A stretch of 64,000 bases of DNA from Ignavibacteriota bacterium. GTDB taxonomy: Bacteria > Bacteroidota > Ignavibacteria > UBA10030 > SZUA-254. The translations under genes were made by a program, and so were the position numbers. The stretch's first letter is position 1, and every line of letters starts with the position of its first letter. The notes beneath the pieces were generated by a model. It saw nothing but the letters and a program-made list of their open reading frames with translations, made no database searches and was not told where the DNA came from. The stretch spans positions 1 to 64,000 of the forward strand of contig JANYJZ010000030.1 of assembly GCA_025358305.1 (NCBI GenBank). Reading direction: 5' to 3'. Below, piece by piece: positions 29,590 to 37,127 of this stretch.

Positions 29590-30900
29590 ATGGCAGATCT
29601 TTCCATTAATTGCGCAGGCATACGGTCCCCGAACCCCTTCTGGCTTGCGTCGGCTCCTCCCTCCAACTCCGGGTACCAGGTCTGCAAAGCCTTTGAAGCC
29701 GGTTGGGGCGGGGCTGTGTGGAAGACGATCGGCGAACCTGTCATGAACGTCTACAACCGCTACGGAGCGATCGATCTCAACGGCCAAAAGGTCATCGGCC
29801 TCAACAACATCGAGCTCATCAGCGACCGGCCGATCGAGGTCAACCTCAAGGAGATCGCTGAAACGAAACGGCTGTGGCCGGAGCGTGCCGTCATCGCGTC
29901 CCTCATGGTCGAATCAAAGCGCGAGACCTGGCACGACATCGTGAAACGTACCATCGACACCGGCTGCGACGGTATCGAACTCAACTACGGCTGCCCCCAC
30001 GGTATGAGCGAGCGGGGCATGGGATCCGCCGTCGGCCAGGTCCCGGAATACTGCGCGATGATCACCGAATGGGTCACAGAGATCTCCACCATCCCCGTGC
30101 TCGTGAAGCTCACGCCGAACATCGCCGATATCCGTTTCCCCGCCCGCGCCGCGAAGAAGGGGAAAGCGCACGGCATCTCGCTCATCAATACGATCAACAG
30201 CATCGTGGGGATCAATCTCGACAACATGGAACTCCGGCCTTCCATCGGCGGCAAAGGCGGTCACGGCGGATACGCCGGGCCGGCGGTCAAGCCGATCGCC
30301 CTCAACATGGTCTCGCAGGTCGCCATGGACCCCGAAGTGAACCTCCCGATCTCCGGCATCGGCGGCGTCTCCACATGGCGGGACGCGGCAGAGTTCATCC
30401 TCCTCGGCGCGACGAGCGTCCAGGTCTGTACGGCCGTCATGCATTACGGATTCCGGATCATCGAGGACCTCAACGAGGGCCTCTCCAACTGGATGGATGA
30501 AAAGGGTTTCCGCACGATCGAGGACTTCCGCGGCAAGACGCTCTCCTGCATCACGGATTTCGGGAACCTCAACCTCCTCGCACGGACGATCGCGGAGATC
30601 GACGAGTCGAAATGCATTCAGTGCAACCTGTGCTACATCGCCTGCGAGGACACCGCGCACCAGTGCATCGACATGGTCCCGGTGAACGCCAAGAAGCAGC
30701 CCAGGGTCCGCGCGGAGGACTGCGTCGGCTGCGCGCTCTGTTTCCTGGTCTGCCCGGTGGAGAGCTGCATCTCCATGGTGCGCAAGGACGACGGCTCGGT
30801 CTCCGTAACGTGGAACGAGCTCATGAAGCAGCTTCCCCAGCCGGTCACCTGGGAAAGCCTCCGGCAGTTCCAGAAGAAACACGGCATTGACATTCATTGA
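29590..30900 (+). CDS. preA: NAD-dependent dihydropyrimidine dehydrogenase, PreA-type subunit
   Basis: 436 aa. Residues 1-330 are a class 1B dihydroorotate-dehydrogenase-like FMN barrel: NPFWLASAPPSNSG at the N-terminus, the ELNYGCPHGMSERGMG active-site loop with the Cys typical of DPD, and SGIGGVSTWRDAAEFILLGA as the FMN phosphate site. The C-terminal ferredoxin domain has two 4Fe-4S motifs, CIQCNLCYIAC and CVGCALCFLVCP. It reduces uracil/thymine with electrons from PreT, the first step of the reductive pathway. AAGGA precedes the ATG. Partner of the gene just upstream. Confidence 0.95.
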   Translation: MADLSINCAGIRSPNPFWLASAPPSNSGYQVCKAFEAGWGGAVWKTIGEPVMNVYNRYGAIDLNGQKVIGLNNIELISDRPIEVNLKEIAETKRLWPERAVIASLMVESKRETWHDIVKRTIDTGCDGIELNYGCPHGMSERGMGSAVGQVPEYCAMITEWVTEISTIPVLVKLTPNIADIRFPARAAKKGKAHGISLINTINSIVGINLDNMELRPSIGGKGGHGGYAGPAVKPIALNMVSQVAMDPEVNLPISGIGGVSTWRDAAEFILLGATSVQVCTAVMHYGFRIIEDLNEGLSNWMDEKGFRTIEDFRGKTLSCITDFGNLNLLARTIAEIDESKCIQCNLCYIACEDTAHQCIDMVPVNAKKQPRVRAEDCVGCALCFLVCPVESCISMVRKDDGSVSVTWNELMKQLPQPVTWESLRQFQKKHGIDIH

Positions 30901-30949
30901 CGCCGCGCAAGCGGGCTATCACTCACTCATATTCTAGAAAGGATCAGAT

Positions 30950-31438
30950 ATGTCAGAAAAAGAAATGTTCATCCAGCGCTGGGAACGCGAGTTCCAGACG
31001 ACCATGAAGGTCCTCAAGGCCTACCCGGCCGGGAAGGACAACCTTCAGCCGCACGCCAAGTGCCCCAACGCGAAGGACCTTGCGTGGCGCATTGCACTCG
31101 AAGAACCGCTCTTCGTCAACGGCGCCCTGACCGGCACGTTCGACTTCGCGACGATGGTACCGGCTCCCGGCACGATGGGAGAGGTCATCGCGAGCTACGA
31201 ACGGAACCACGGCGCGCTCGTCGACAAGATCAAAAAAGCGTCCGATGCGGACTTCCAGAAGCTCATCAAGTTCTTCGTTGCGCCGAAGACGATGGGCGAT
31301 ATCCGGAGCGCGGACGCACTTTGGACGATGCTCAACGATTCGATCCACCATCGCGGGCAGTTCTCGATCTACCTCCGGATGGCCGACGGAAAGGTCCCTT
31401 CCATCTACGGACCTTCCGGCGACGAACCCTGGATGTAA
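30950..31438 (+). CDS. DinB-like protein
   Basis: 162 aa four-helix-bundle protein of the DinB/YfiT type. The C-terminal signature SIHHRGQFSIYLRMAD with the trailing PSIYGPSGDE is typical. In most relatives the first helix-pair motif reads LAWHI with a metal-binding His. Here it is LAWRIALEEP, so one expected metal ligand seems replaced by Arg, and the protein may bind no metal or bind it differently. It lies 49 nt after preA with AAAGGA before its ATG, and is the last gene before the terminator at 31461-31501. Function unknown; some relatives are thiol transferases or stress proteins. Why it travels with preTA is not evident. Confidence 0.8.
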   Translation: MSEKEMFIQRWEREFQTTMKVLKAYPAGKDNLQPHAKCPNAKDLAWRIALEEPLFVNGALTGTFDFATMVPAPGTMGEVIASYERNHGALVDKIKKASDADFQKLIKFFVAPKTMGDIRSADALWTMLNDSIHHRGQFSIYLRMADGKVPSIYGPSGDEPWM

Positions 31439-31460
31439 CCTGCCGCGACGCAGTTCCCCC

Positions 31461-31501
31461 GAAACCCCGGCGGTCTTCATTGACATTATCGCCGGGGTTT
31501 C
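31461..31501 (+). terminator. Perfect 12-bp hairpin ending the preTA unit; contains the next promoter
   Basis: GAAACCCCGGCG (31461-31472) and CGCCGGGGTTTC (31490-31501) form a perfect stem with a 17-base loop, followed by CTATTTTG. It starts 22 bases after the DinB-like stop codon. The loop carries the -35 of the following operon. Confidence 0.85.
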
Positions 31502-31508
31502 CTATTTT
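31480..31508 (+). promoter_or_regulatory. Promoter of the Smr-dihydropyrimidinase operon, nested in the terminator
   Basis: -35 TTGACA (31480-31485) lies in the terminator loop. The 17-base spacer is made mostly of the 3' stem arm. The -10 TATTTT (31503-31508) doubles as the short T run. Both boxes are close to consensus. Confidence 0.7.
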
Positions 31509-31545
31509 GAGTCGAAGAGACCGTCACTCGAGAGAGGTTCGCCGT

Positions 31546-31887
31546 TTGTCGTGCATGAAGACCGTCAACATCGCCCATCCCCCGCTCTCGGGCGCCTCCG
31601 CGGAAGAGCTGCTTGATGAGTCATTGCGGAGCATCCGAGGCTCGTCCTCTCTGCGCATCCTCAAAATCATCCACGGGTACGGCAGCACTGGGAAAGGCGG
31701 CACACTGAGGACCATCGTCCGGAACTGGTGCTACAAGAAAAGTGCGCAGGTACGTTCCGTGCTTCCGGGCGAGGACGCCTCGCCGTTCGATGAACGCGCC
31801 AGGGAGATCGCCGCAGCATGCGGCATTTCGGTCACGGACGAACTCGGGCCGCCCAACGACGGCATGACGATCGTCTGGGTGAAGTAG
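31546..31887 (+). CDS. Small stand-alone Smr-domain protein
   Basis: About 110 aa. The Smr (MutS2 C-terminal) fold is shown by ESLRSIRGSSSLRILKIIHG followed by YGSTGKGGTLRTIVRNW, the usual loop of Smr nicking or binding domains; the tail ends GMTIVWVK. Two starts are possible. TTG at 31546 has GAGAGG eight bases before it and gives 113 aa. ATG at 31555 gives 110 aa but lies farther from the ribosome site. Stand-alone Smr proteins act on branched nucleic acids or in ribosome rescue; the role here is not known. It is the first gene after the nested promoter and lies 29 nt before the dihydropyrimidinase gene. Confidence 0.75.
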   Translation: MSCMKTVNIAHPPLSGASAEELLDESLRSIRGSSSLRILKIIHGYGSTGKGGTLRTIVRNWCYKKSAQVRSVLPGEDASPFDERAREIAAACGISVTDELGPPNDGMTIVWVK

Positions 31888-31916
31888 ATTCGTATTCCAC
31901 ACACGAAGGAGTTAAC

Positions 31917-33302
31917 ATGTCCACACTGATCAAGAACGGCCGGATCGTCACCGCAGACCAGGACTATACCGCAGACATCTATATCGAGCGCGACACCATC
32001 ACGAACATCGGCGGCGCCCTGCCGCAAGTGGCCGATACCGTCATCGACGCGAAGGGCAAGTACGTCATTCCGGGGGGCATCGACGTCCACACGCACATGG
32101 ATATGCCGTTCGGGGGGACGACCTCGAGCGACGATTTTGAAACGGGAACGCGAGCCGCGGCGTTTGGCGGCACGACCTGCCTCATCGACTTCGCCATCCA
32201 GACGAAGGGCCAGAAGATCCGCGAGGCGCTCGACGTCTGGTGGAAAAAGGGGGAGAAGGCAACGGTCGATTACTCCCTCCATATGATCGTGACCGACCTC
32301 CCCGAAGCCCATCTCGAGGACCTCAACGAAATGGTGCGCGAAGGGCTCACGAGTTTCAAGCTCTTCATGGCATATCCCGGCGTTCTCATGGTGGACGACG
32401 CGACGATCTTTCGCGCGATGAAGCAGACTGCCGCGAACGGCGCGCTCGTCTGCATGCACGCGGAGAACGGCGGCGTCATTGACCTTTTGATCCAGAAGGC
32501 GATCGCCGAAGGGAAGAAAGCGCCGATCTATCATGCCCTCACGCGGCCGACGACGGCCGAGGGCGAGGCGGTCAACCGCGCCATCGCACTCGCGGAAATG
32601 GCGGGAGCGCCCGTCTACATCGTCCACCTCTCTTCCGCCGACGCGCTCGAGAAGGTCTCCGAAGCGCGCGACCGGGGCATCCCCGCGTTCGCCGAGACCT
32701 GCCCCCAATACCTCCTTCTCTCGATCGAGGACCTCGACCGGCCGAACTTTGAAGGCGCGAAATACGTCTTCACGCCTCCCTTGCGTGAGAAATGGCATCA
32801 GGACAAGCTCTGGGCGGGACTCAAGAAGAACACTCTTCAGGTCGTCTCCACCGACCATTGTCCATTCTGCTTCAAGGAACAAAAGGAACTCGGCCGTGAT
32901 AGCTTTGCGAAGATTCCGAACGGCGGCCCGGGCGTCGAGAACCGGCTCCAGCTGCTTTTCCACCACGGCGTGAACATGAAACGGATCTCCCTCAACCGCT
33001 GGGTGGAGATCGTCTCCACCGCCCCCGCGAAGATGTTCGGGCTCTACCCCCGGAAGGGCACGATCAGCATCGGAAGCGATGCTGATCTCGTGATCTGGGA
33101 CCCGAATGCGGAGCTCACCATCTCCGCGCACACGCATCATATGCGGGTCGACTACTCGATGTTCGAGGGGTTCAAGGTGAAAGGGAACGCGGAGATTGTC
33201 CTGTCGCGCGGCGATATCGTCGTCAACAAGGGTGTTTGGAACGGCAAGGCGGGCCGCGGGCATTTCATCAAACGCGACACGTTCGCTGGGGCCTGGCGGT
33301 AG
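31917..33302 (+). CDS. hydA: Dihydropyrimidinase
   Basis: 461 aa amidohydrolase-superfamily enzyme that opens 5,6-dihydrouracil or dihydrothymine to the N-carbamoyl-beta-amino acid. Metal ligands are readable: DVHTHMD (His-x-His near residue 60), the carboxylated Lys in TSFKLFMAYPG (about 150), His in VHLSSADAL, and Asp in VSTDHCPF (about 318). ENRLQLLFHHGV and the final STAPAKMFGLYPRKG are usual for the family. The start at 31917 has AAGGAG six bases before it. It is part of a tight operon: the next gene starts at the base after its stop codon. Substrate comes from PreTA and product goes to the enzyme at 15655-16530. Confidence 0.95.
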   Translation: MSTLIKNGRIVTADQDYTADIYIERDTITNIGGALPQVADTVIDAKGKYVIPGGIDVHTHMDMPFGGTTSSDDFETGTRAAAFGGTTCLIDFAIQTKGQKIREALDVWWKKGEKATVDYSLHMIVTDLPEAHLEDLNEMVREGLTSFKLFMAYPGVLMVDDATIFRAMKQTAANGALVCMHAENGGVIDLLIQKAIAEGKKAPIYHALTRPTTAEGEAVNRAIALAEMAGAPVYIVHLSSADALEKVSEARDRGIPAFAETCPQYLLLSIEDLDRPNFEGAKYVFTPPLREKWHQDKLWAGLKKNTLQVVSTDHCPFCFKEQKELGRDSFAKIPNGGPGVENRLQLLFHHGVNMKRISLNRWVEIVSTAPAKMFGLYPRKGTISIGSDADLVIWDPNAELTISAHTHHMRVDYSMFEGFKVKGNAEIVLSRGDIVVNKGVWNGKAGRGHFIKRDTFAGAWR

Positions 33303-33614
33303 ATGATGACTGCCGTGAAGATATTTCTCGCAGGCGTGCTCCTCCTCACCATTGCCGTAGCGGCGGGACAAAAGCACGAGACCGTGCCGCCGCCGCTGGT
33401 CGCTCCGCGGTACTCGTACCGGGGTAACATCCTGCCGATCCTCCAGGCAAAATGCCAGCCGTGCCATTTTGAAGGAGGCAAGGTCTTCGCAAAGCTTCCG
33501 TTCAACGACTCGACCGTTGTCGCGAAACTCGGAAAACGGCTTAACACCCGGCTGAAGGACTCGACCGATCAGGCGGTCATCCTCTCCTGGAGTGCGCACG
33601 CAGGTGCGAAGTAG
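33303..33614 (+). CDS. Small exported protein with one c-type haem motif
   Basis: 103 aa. Signal peptide MMTAVKIFLAGVLLLTIAVA (then AGQ). The mature part has ILPILQAKCQPCHFEGGK, where CQPCH is a single CxxCH haem c site in the setting usual for Planctomycete-type cytochrome domains that open with a similar ILxxxCxxCH. No clear Met sixth ligand follows. It is probably a periplasmic or lipid-exposed single-haem protein, or an anchor fragment. There is no spacing from hydA: ATG follows TAG directly, so translation is probably coupled. The functional link with pyrimidine breakdown is not evident. No other cytochrome gene is in the window. Confidence 0.75.
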   Translation: MMTAVKIFLAGVLLLTIAVAAGQKHETVPPPLVAPRYSYRGNILPILQAKCQPCHFEGGKVFAKLPFNDSTVVAKLGKRLNTRLKDSTDQAVILSWSAHAGAK

Positions 33615-33615
33615 C

Positions 33616-34317
33616 ATGACCAATCCGAACGCCATACCGACCGAGCGCGCCGCGCGTCACTTCCAGCGCTCCCTCATCCGGACCATGGCAGCATTGCTGT
33701 TGTTCTCGGTTCTCGCCGGCGCCCAGCCAGCGCACGATCCGCATGCCCGGCCGAGCGAACTCGTCGAGATCACTCGCATCGACTCAACGATCAAACTTGA
33801 CATCCGGTACGCCACCTCCCAGAACTTCATGAAGCGCCCGATGTATACCGAGCCGCGGGCGTTCCTCCAGAAGCCGGCTGCTGAAGCGCTCATGCACGTC
33901 CAGCGCGCGCTGAGGGCGAGAGGATTCGGCCTCATCGTATTTGACGGATACCGACCGTGGTCCGTCACGAAGGAGTTCTGGGACGAGACGCCGGCCGACA
34001 AGCACGGCTTCGTCGCCGACCCCAAGCAGGGATCGAAACACAACCGGGGATGCGCCGTGGACCTCTCCCTCATCAATCTCAAGAACGGGAAGGAGATCGT
34101 CATGACGAGCCCGTATGACGACTTTACGGAGAAGGCGTCTCCCGGGTACCGCGGCGGAAGCCGGACGCAGCGACGGCTCCGTGATATGCTCCGCTCGGCG
34201 ATGGAGAAGGAGGGCTTCGCCGTCGACAAGGGCGAGTGGTGGCACTTCGATTACAAGGACTGGCGCTCCTACGACGTACTGGATATCCCGTTCAACCAGG
34301 TCCAAACGCAGCAGTGA
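33616..34317 (+). CDS. D-Ala-D-Ala dipeptidase (VanX/DdpX family)
   Basis: 233 aa zinc dipeptidase of peptidase family M15D, exported by an N-terminal hydrophobic segment (MAALLLFSVLAGAQ, about residues 20-34). Catalytic elements are readable: GYRPWSV; SKHNRGCAVDL with the His and Asp zinc ligands; and GEWWHFDY with the general-base Glu and third zinc ligand His. The likely role is turnover of D-Ala-D-Ala or other D-dipeptides in the periplasm, as for DdpX and ordinary VanX-like enzymes. There is no vanHA or vanRS nearby, so vancomycin resistance is not implied. It begins one base after the cytochrome stop and overlaps the next gene start (GTGA). Confidence 0.9.
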   Translation: MTNPNAIPTERAARHFQRSLIRTMAALLLFSVLAGAQPAHDPHARPSELVEITRIDSTIKLDIRYATSQNFMKRPMYTEPRAFLQKPAAEALMHVQRALRARGFGLIVFDGYRPWSVTKEFWDETPADKHGFVADPKQGSKHNRGCAVDLSLINLKNGKEIVMTSPYDDFTEKASPGYRGGSRTQRRLRDMLRSAMEKEGFAVDKGEWWHFDYKDWRSYDVLDIPFNQVQTQQ

Positions 34318-34913
34318 AATTCCCGTTGCCCCGACAGGATGAGACCGACCCGGTAGTCCGGTGGACGTTATTGGGGCTCCGTTGCGCGGTCTACCTCTGG
34401 CTCACCTATTTCTTCGTCCAGGCGGTCACGACCTTTTCATCCTACACCCCCGGACAGCCCTGGCCATTCCTCCTGAGCATGGTGCGCATGTGGACGTTCC
34501 TGCCGATCCACGAAGCGGGGCATCTCTTCTTGCGCCCGTTCGGCACCGTCGTCATGTTCCTCGGCGGATCGATCTTTCAGGTACTCCTTCCGTTGCTCTG
34601 GTTCCTCCTCGCCCTCCATCAACGTTCCGCCGTGGCCCCCTTCCCCCTCTTTTGGGTCGGGGAGAATCTCATGGATGTGAGTCTCTACATCCGCGACACG
34701 ACCCTGCGCCAGCTTCCCCTCCTCGGGGGACACAAGTCGGGGCACGATTGGTTCAACATCCTCTCGCGCTGGGACATGCTCTCCTCCGCCGAGTCGATCG
34801 CCGACGTCACGTACATCATCGGCATCATGATCAGCGTCTCGGCGATCGTGGCAGGCTGCGCGCTCGCCGTCAACAGTTTCCGCCATCCCCCCGCGCCGAC
34901 GCTCGAGGAATGA
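34314..34913 (+). CDS. Membrane protein with HEAGH motif, M50-like
   Basis: 199 aa with about five hydrophobic segments. FLPIHEAGHLFLRPFG, near residue 62, is an HExxH zinc motif embedded at the start of a membrane helix, as in site-2-type intramembrane proteases. A later conserved-looking GGHKSGHDWFNILSRW could supply the third ligand, but the classic NxxPxxxxDG motif of S2P is absent. It is therefore an M50-like protein rather than a proven protease. The start is GTG at 34314, overlapping the dipeptidase TGA (GTGA), so coupled translation is likely. It is the last gene of the Smr-hydA-cytochrome-dipeptidase operon, before the terminator at 34966-34996. Confidence 0.65.
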   Translation: MKFPLPRQDETDPVVRWTLLGLRCAVYLWLTYFFVQAVTTFSSYTPGQPWPFLLSMVRMWTFLPIHEAGHLFLRPFGTVVMFLGGSIFQVLLPLLWFLLALHQRSAVAPFPLFWVGENLMDVSLYIRDTTLRQLPLLGGHKSGHDWFNILSRWDMLSSAESIADVTYIIGIMISVSAIVAGCALAVNSFRHPPAPTLEE

Positions 34914-34926
34914 CCCCGCCCACTAC

Positions 34927-34955
34927 TTGCAACTTGGCCTCTAATATAGTACCAT
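34927..34955 (+). promoter_or_regulatory. Candidate promoter just upstream of a terminator
   Basis: -35 TTGCAA (34927-34932), 17-base spacer, -10 TACCAT (34950-34955). A transcript from here would meet the hairpin at 34966 almost at once. Confidence 0.35.
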
Positions 34956-34965
34956 AGAACTCGTT

Positions 34966-34996
34966 GCGAGGAAGACAGACCTCGCCTTTCTTTTTT
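34966..34996 (+). terminator. Intrinsic terminator before the TPR membrane protein gene
   Basis: GCGAGG (34966-34971) and CCTCGC (34980-34985) form a six-base stem followed by CTTTCTTTTTT ending at 34996. It may end the hydA operon, act as an attenuator for the next gene, or both. Confidence 0.65.
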
Positions 34997-35023
34997 CGAG
35001 GACGCACTAGCAGGGATCATTGG

Positions 35024-37072
35024 ATGCAGAGTCATGTTCGCTACTTTTTGATCTGTTCCGCGGCGCTGTGGCTTCTCACGCTCGCCGGATCGTTCGTTCC
35101 CGGACCCTTCACATGGGGATTCCACTCCCTTGCGTTCCTGCCGTCCGCCGTACGCGTGGCGTATGCCCTTGCAGGTCTTTTCCTTCTCCTTCTTCTGAGC
35201 CGGACCGCCGTCCGGGAACGCGCGGAAGCACTCCTCGGTAGGGCCTCCTCGAATCCGGTGCCGATGCTCGCCGGAACGATCATCGCATTCCTCGCCGCCG
35301 CGGTCGCACTCCGGATCACCGTCCCGCTCCTCGGGGACAGCTTTATCGCCATCAAACTCTACGAGAACAGAGCAGGGGGACCGCCGTTCTTGCCGAACTC
35401 GCATTATCCGCTCGCGTTCTTCTACTTCTTCTCGGTCATGCGGTGGCTAGGGACGTTCACGTTTCCGCGGATCATGGACGCCTTTCTTGTTGGCGAGATG
35501 GCGCTCGGTGCGGGGACGATCGCTGCGTTCTGGTATACGACCCGGACCCTCTTCGATGAGCCCCGAATGCAGGTCGCGTCATTCCTGCTGCTCACGGTAC
35601 TCCCGGCGGCACAGATCTTCTTCGGCTACGTCGAGATCTACGCGATGTCGCTCTTCTTCCTGAGTCTCTATCTCCTTTGCGCTGCGCTCTTCATCAAGAA
35701 ACGGCTCCCGTTCTACGTCCTCTCCATGGTCTACCTCGGACTCGTGCTCTCCCATTACCTCAACGGGCTCCTTTTTCCGTCATTCCTCTACCTTACATAT
35801 AGAGCGTTTCGTACGGAGGGCGTGAGATCCGTTGCGGCCGGCATCGGTGCGGCTGCCTCGCTCGGCGTCGCCCTGTGGCTCCTCTCCGGCGTCGGCTTGG
35901 CGTCGCTCGTCCCGGCTCCGCGCCACAGCCCGATCCTCTCCGTCGGCCAAGCAGAGGACATTTTCCAGGCCTATAGTCTGTTCTCGCCATTTCACTTCAT
36001 CGACCTGGCGAACTTCCTCCTCCTCACATGCCCCGCGGGCATCGCGCTTCTCATCTTTGCGCCCTCGGTGCGGACGATCCGCACGAATACGACGGCGACA
36101 TTTCTCGTATTCGCTCTCGTACCGGTGGTGATCTTCTTCGCCTTGACAAAGTTCGATCTTCCGATGGCGCAGGACTGGGACATCCCGGCGCCGTACACGG
36201 TCATTCTTACGCTACTGGGACTCATGCTTGCGGCGGAGAAGTTCGGGGGTCGCGGCGCCGGGGCGGTCATCCCGCTCCTCGTTGTCACCGCGCTTTCATC
36301 GTTCCTGTATTTTGGCCTCAACGCGTCGATCGCCCCCGCCCTCGCCCGGGCGTCGACGTTCGTCGACAAGCGTGTCTCATCGCAGGACGGGAGCTACCAG
36401 TCGACGCTGCACTTTGTCGAATACTACAGGACCACGAGCGACACGGCAAGGATCGACAGCGCGTTCGAACGCTTCCTTGCGATGTACCCGAACGACAGCC
36501 GTGGGTACGCCAATTATACGCTCCACCTCATGGAGTACGGTGAACGTGAAGACGCGAAGATCCGGGACCTCTTCGAGCAGTGGCAGCGGGTCGACCCGTC
36601 GAACAGGGAGGCGCGAGAGCGGTATGGCGACTTCCTTCTCGACATCGGCCACCGCGAGTACAAGGACGGCGCCGTCATCGACGCGGCGCATCACTTTGAG
36701 GAGGCGATCCAAAAGAATCCCTCCTTGGCAGAGGCCTACAACGGACTCGGCGTGATCTACCACCGCAACGGCGACCTCGAGCGCGCCACGCAGTACTACG
36801 AAAAGGCCGCCACGCTCGACTCGGTGAACGCCTACGCGTTCATCAACCTCGGCAATCTCTACGACGATCGGGGCATGCCCGATCGTGCGATCGCCTACTA
36901 CCGCAAGGCGATCGGCCTCGAGCCGAACGCGGCAGAAGCGTACTTCAACCTCGGCGTCGCCTACGGACGCACCGGCGCCGCGGGGCCATCGCTCGAGGCG
37001 ATACGGCAGGCAGCGCGCCTCGGCCTCGGCGACGCACAGGAATACCTTCGGAAAAAGGGGGAGTCGTGGTAG
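35024..37072 (+). CDS. Polytopic membrane protein with C-terminal TPRs
   Basis: 682 aa. About twelve membrane helices span residues 5-445, followed by a soluble region with three or four TPRs. The last repeats are well formed (PSLAEAYNGLGVIYHRNGDL, VNAYAFINLGNLYDDRGM, AEAYFNLGVAYGRTGA). The first loop contains LGDSFIAIKLYENR, placed like the acidic loop of GT-C glycosyltransferases, so a transferase role is possible but the motif is weak. The ATG at 35024 has AGGGA about eight bases upstream. It is distinct from the TMTC-like gene at 6283-8040 but has the same architecture. It lies between the hydA operon and the NCS1 permease gene, 55 nt before the latter. Confidence 0.75.
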   Translation: MQSHVRYFLICSAALWLLTLAGSFVPGPFTWGFHSLAFLPSAVRVAYALAGLFLLLLLSRTAVRERAEALLGRASSNPVPMLAGTIIAFLAAAVALRITVPLLGDSFIAIKLYENRAGGPPFLPNSHYPLAFFYFFSVMRWLGTFTFPRIMDAFLVGEMALGAGTIAAFWYTTRTLFDEPRMQVASFLLLTVLPAAQIFFGYVEIYAMSLFFLSLYLLCAALFIKKRLPFYVLSMVYLGLVLSHYLNGLLFPSFLYLTYRAFRTEGVRSVAAGIGAAASLGVALWLLSGVGLASLVPAPRHSPILSVGQAEDIFQAYSLFSPFHFIDLANFLLLTCPAGIALLIFAPSVRTIRTNTTATFLVFALVPVVIFFALTKFDLPMAQDWDIPAPYTVILTLLGLMLAAEKFGGRGAGAVIPLLVVTALSSFLYFGLNASIAPALARASTFVDKRVSSQDGSYQSTLHFVEYYRTTSDTARIDSAFERFLAMYPNDSRGYANYTLHLMEYGEREDAKIRDLFEQWQRVDPSNREARERYGDFLLDIGHREYKDGAVIDAAHHFEEAIQKNPSLAEAYNGLGVIYHRNGDLERATQYYEKAATLDSVNAYAFINLGNLYDDRGMPDRAIAYYRKAIGLEPNAAEAYFNLGVAYGRTGAAGPSLEAIRQAARLGLGDAQEYLRKKGESW

Positions 37073-37127
37073 GGAGGACATCTCTGAACAATACAGCAAC
37101 CTCATTCCACTCGCCGAAAGAGAACGC

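Noticed and set aside
31731-33635. Minus-strand frame of 634 codons opposite dihydropyrimidinase
   Set aside because: Antisense shadow; the plus strand has all metal-ligand motifs of the enzyme.
33616-34317. Vancomycin resistance by a VanX-like enzyme
   Set aside because: No vanH, vanA/B ligase or vanRS-type genes are near, and many bacteria carry such dipeptidases for peptidoglycan turnover.
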